From Nyssa sinensis (taxonomy: Eukaryota; Streptophyta; Magnoliopsida; Cornales; Nyssaceae), in the NCBI GenBank assembly GCA_008638375.1, contig VIRR01000515.1:137700-201699 (forward strand): DNA of 64,000 bases. The letters are read 5' to 3'. Both the position numbers and the translations under genes were made by a program. Below are positions 61,573 through 64,000 of the stretch, piece after piece (the stretch's first letter is position 1; every line of letters starts with the position of its first letter). The notes beneath the pieces are model-generated. The model saw only the letters and a program-made list of their open reading frames with translations, did not search any database and was not told the DNA's origin.

Positions 61573-62557
61573 CTGAAAAATATAGAAAATAAACAAAACA
61601 TAAGAGTGTAATACTTGCAAGAATTAGACTCACTAATACAGTCTCAAGAAAAAAGGTAGATTTATTGTGGCATGAAAGGGTAATCAGTCTCAATTCGAAA
61701 CAGGAAATAGAAAAAGAATATATTTCATGTCAGGATTTCTCTCGAAAAATACAGAAAATAAACAAAACATATGAGTGTAATTTTGGCAGGAATTAGACTC
61801 ACTAACACAGTCTTAAGAAAAAAGGTAGATTCATTGTAGTATGAAAGAGTCTCAATTCCATATAGGAAATAAAAAAAAAAAAAAACGTCTCTGATTTGAA
61901 CATACATGAATATTGTAACATTTTATCATTAACAAATGAATAATAAAAAAAAACCCATACGAAGAATCATTCAAAAACCAAAAAAAAAAAAAAAACCTGA
62001 GAGAATAGATTAGAGTAGAGAAATAGAATAGTTAACAAAACCCAAAAAAAAAAAAATATATTACCAACACAAATACCTAACCTTTTCAACCCAAAAACAC
62101 AAAAATTTCAGACGCTACATATACACAAATTAGTGAAAATATTATGACTCTACCTCCTAATTAGGTAACCCAAGTTCTTATTTCAAGAACACCCTCAATC
62201 AAATTACAAGAAAATTTCCAAGAGTAACAAAGAAAATCCATACGAAGAATCATTCAAAAACCAAGAAAAAAAAAATGAGAGAATAAATTAGAGTAGAGAA
62301 ATAGAATAGTTAACAAAAACCCAAAAAAAATAAAAAATACCCAACACAAATACCCAACCTTTTTAACCCAAAAACACAATAATTCAGACGCTACAAAACC
62401 TAAACCCTAACCTTCGTCTATTTTTTTCCCCAAAATCTAAACCCTTCTTTGATTTTTGAAGTTAAAACCCTCACAATCTTTTCTATTTGCTCACAAAACA
62501 CATCTCAAATGACCACGAAGAAGATAAGGAAACTGAAACAGAGAAAAAAAATGTTAC
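61573..62557 (-). other. Possible 5' UTR intron of the mudrA-type gene
   Basis: On the minus strand a donor CAA|GTAACAT at 62557 and an acceptor TATATTTTTCAG at 61573, two bases before the ATG, would frame a 985-bp leader intron. The region holds no ORF and many poly(A) runs, and has an internal duplication: AAATACAGAAAATAAACAAA and nearby wording recur at about 61578 and 61749, and AAACCCAAAAAAAA wording at about 62038 and 62318. Confidence 0.4.
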
Positions 62558-62906
62558 TTGAGATTGAAGAAGTCCAACCAACAATCCTATTTCAACGATC
62601 CAAATTTGTAAAAGCTGTTTGATCTTGTTGTAGTATCAGATGATTGGCTTCGTTTTCGGTTTAAATAACCAGAATCGCTTGATGGCTCGACTAGGGTTTC
62701 GACAATAAAGGCGTCTCTCTCTCTCTAAAACTTCAGTCGCGCCTCACCGAAATGACGGTAGATCGTCTAGAACGATCTAAATTACAGAGAGACAATTATG
62801 TCTTTTTACCTGAAAAGATATTTTGAATATAATATTATTTTCTCTTTGTATGGGTATTTTGATAACTTAAACTTTACCGTTAATATCGTTACTAAGTGCA
62901 TTCTGA

Positions 62907-62981
62907 CAGGAAGAACAGTGTTATTTTAAAAAGTATAAAAGAAGTTCCAGAGGCCTCATAGAAGATAAATGCAATTAACCT
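62907..62981 (-). repeat. Right terminal inverted repeat of the MULE
   Basis: On the minus strand it starts AGGTTAATTGCATTTATCTT and reaches TATACTTTTTAAAATAACACTG, mirroring the left TIR with substitutions and a gap of about 10 bases. The inner boundary is approximate. Confidence 0.75.
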
Positions 62982-63140
62982 AAACTCAAATATCAATTTT
63001 AATGATATAATTACTTATAAAATAAATCAATTTAAACAATGAACAGTTTAATCTCGTCAACACTTTTCCACCGTTATTTAATCAATTCATTTTAATTCAA
63101 ATAACATGGAACGAGGTCGTATAACGGTATGCGTCAGCCC

Positions 63141-63152
63141 GTATATATATAT
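63141..63152 (+). promoter_or_regulatory. Candidate TATA box of the histone deacetylase gene
   Basis: GTATATATATAT, about 135 bases upstream of the ATG at 63277, in the short gap of 295 bp between the MULE end and the start codon. It would give a leader of about 100 bases (GAAGCAGCAGAACAAAGC region). Confidence 0.45.
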
Positions 63153-63276
63153 CGTTCCTGTGTATACATATGCAGAAGCAGCAGAACAAAGCAGCTTGGA
63201 AAAAGTCTGTTAATGGCGAAATCTTCGTGATCCGATTCAGTTTCTCCCTTTTCCCTCCATTCTGCTTGGCGCTAAA

Positions 63277-64000
63277 ATGCGCTCAAAGGACAGGATCTCC
63301 TACTTTTACGACGGTACGACTTTCATATCTTTCGTTCTAATATTATCTTCTCAGATATATATACACATGGTTATAAAAACTTATTTACTTTTTTTAATAT
63401 TCCAAGTGTTCGAGTCTCTTCTTTTCAATTGTAGTTTCAGAGAAGTCAGTTTCGGCTCTTACTCTTAATTGAAAACCCTAGCCTTATTCGAACATTTCTT
63501 CCTTTGAAGCTTCTTTTCCCATCATCTCCTCTATACATACAAATATGTGTGTATGTAGATGGATGCATCAGTGAAAACTTCAATTCGAGTATTGCTAACA
63601 GTAGAGAAGATTTATTGCAGGGGATGTGGGTAGCGTATATTTTGGGCCAAACCATCCGATGAAACCGCACCGGCTTTGTATGACTCACCATCTCGTCCTC
63701 TCGTATGAGCTCCATAAGAAGATGGAAGTTTATGTTAGTTTATTTCCTATTTTACTTACAAAAAAAATGTTGGTTTATTTTCTTTTAATTATCTTTAAAC
63801 CTTTTTTACTCCTCACAATATATGGGCAAATTCAATTTCATTCCGTATTATTATACATATTGATATTACTAACCCTTTTTTCTTGTTTCAAAATGCAGAG
63901 GCCACACAAGGCATATCCGGTTGAGCTTGCTCAGTTTCATTCAGCAGATTATGTTGAGTTTTGCACCGGATTACCCCCGACACTCAACACTTGTTCTCAA
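63277..64000 (+). CDS. HDA9: Class I (RPD3-type) histone deacetylase, HDA9-like, 5' part only
   Basis: A zinc-dependent nuclear enzyme that removes acetyl groups from histone lysines. Exons seen: 63277-63313, 63621-63733 and 63899 to the window edge, with GT-AG junctions (GACG|GTACG; ATTGCAG|GGG; TTTAT|GTTAG; AATGCAG|AGG). The reading is MRSKDRISYFYDG, then DVGSVYFGPNHPMKPHRLCM, THHLVLSYELHKKMEVY, RPHKAYPVELAQFHSADYVE. This is the highly conserved N-terminus of plant HDA9 (N-terminal MRSKD-ISYFYDGDVG is diagnostic against HDA6/HDA19, which have longer starts). Soon after YVEF the frame is lost: a run of four T (63959-63962) appears one base short, and a one-base shift restores family-like wording to the edge. 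The active site lies beyond the window. Confidence 0.92.

Larger units (their letters stand above)
52950..62981. mobile_element. Mutator-like element (MULE) with two convergent genes, interrupted by an LTR
   Basis: The terminal inverted repeats share TTRCA-TTA-CT-C near the ends, and 60-75 bases in share TATACTTTTTRAAATAACACYG. The element is flanked by AAACTCTAA (52941-52949) and AAACTCAAA (62982-62990), which match at 8 of 9 bases and have the 9-bp length expected of MULEs. Total length is 10032 bp; removing the nested LTR and its duplicated 5 bp leaves about 5991 bp, an ordinary MULE size. The minus strand carries a decayed mudrA-type transposase (58924-61570) and the plus strand carries an intact GRF-zinc-finger-like gene (53543-53938). 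The two genes point towards each other. Confidence 0.85.

Overview
The window is nuclear DNA from a flowering plant, almost certainly a eudicot. It is AT-rich, its genes are split by short GT-AG introns, and its gene-poor stretches are full of plant transposons (copia and gypsy LTR elements, a Mutator-like element, Tourist-like MITEs, a tRNA-type SINE). I cannot name the species. No tRNA gene, rRNA gene, CRISPR array or bacterial-style operon was seen.

Host genes. (1) 2341-10881, minus strand: a complete full-size ABCG/PDR transporter. I could join 20 exons at consensus splice sites into one open frame of 1452 residues. (2) 48745-49095, plus strand: a 67-residue COX7a-type cytochrome c oxidase subunit in two coding exons. 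A probable non-coding first exon lies at about 43040-43135, which implies a 5.6-kb leader intron loaded with repeats. (3) 63277 to the right edge, plus strand: the first three exons of a class I histone deacetylase of the HDA9 type, with an apparent one-base deletion close to the edge.

Repeats, left to right. 11-34 kb is gene-free. It holds several TAA-flanked MITEs, foldback elements, a five-unit tandem array of about 585-bp units with LTR-like content (15.7-18.6 kb), a gypsy remnant, long microsatellites and a SINE. 34619-39034 is a copia element with two LTRs, a 5-bp target duplication, a primer binding site and a polypurine tract. Most of its gag-to-integrase region has been replaced by an inverted copy of its own 3' end. 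40.9-47.2 kb carries paired MITEs, a foldback complex, an LTR-like piece and an LRR-receptor-kinase fragment.

The most interesting object is at 52950-62981: a Mutator-like element (MULE) with inverted termini and a near-perfect 9-bp target duplication. It carries two convergent genes: a decayed mudrA-type transposase on the minus strand, and an intact 131-codon gene on the plus strand for a GRF-zinc-finger-like, membrane-anchored protein. A 4036-bp LTR with its own perfect 5-bp target duplication is inserted between them. The layout recalls mudrA/mudrB of maize MuDR, but the second gene is a different family. Both genes appear to have a leader intron ending next to the start codon.
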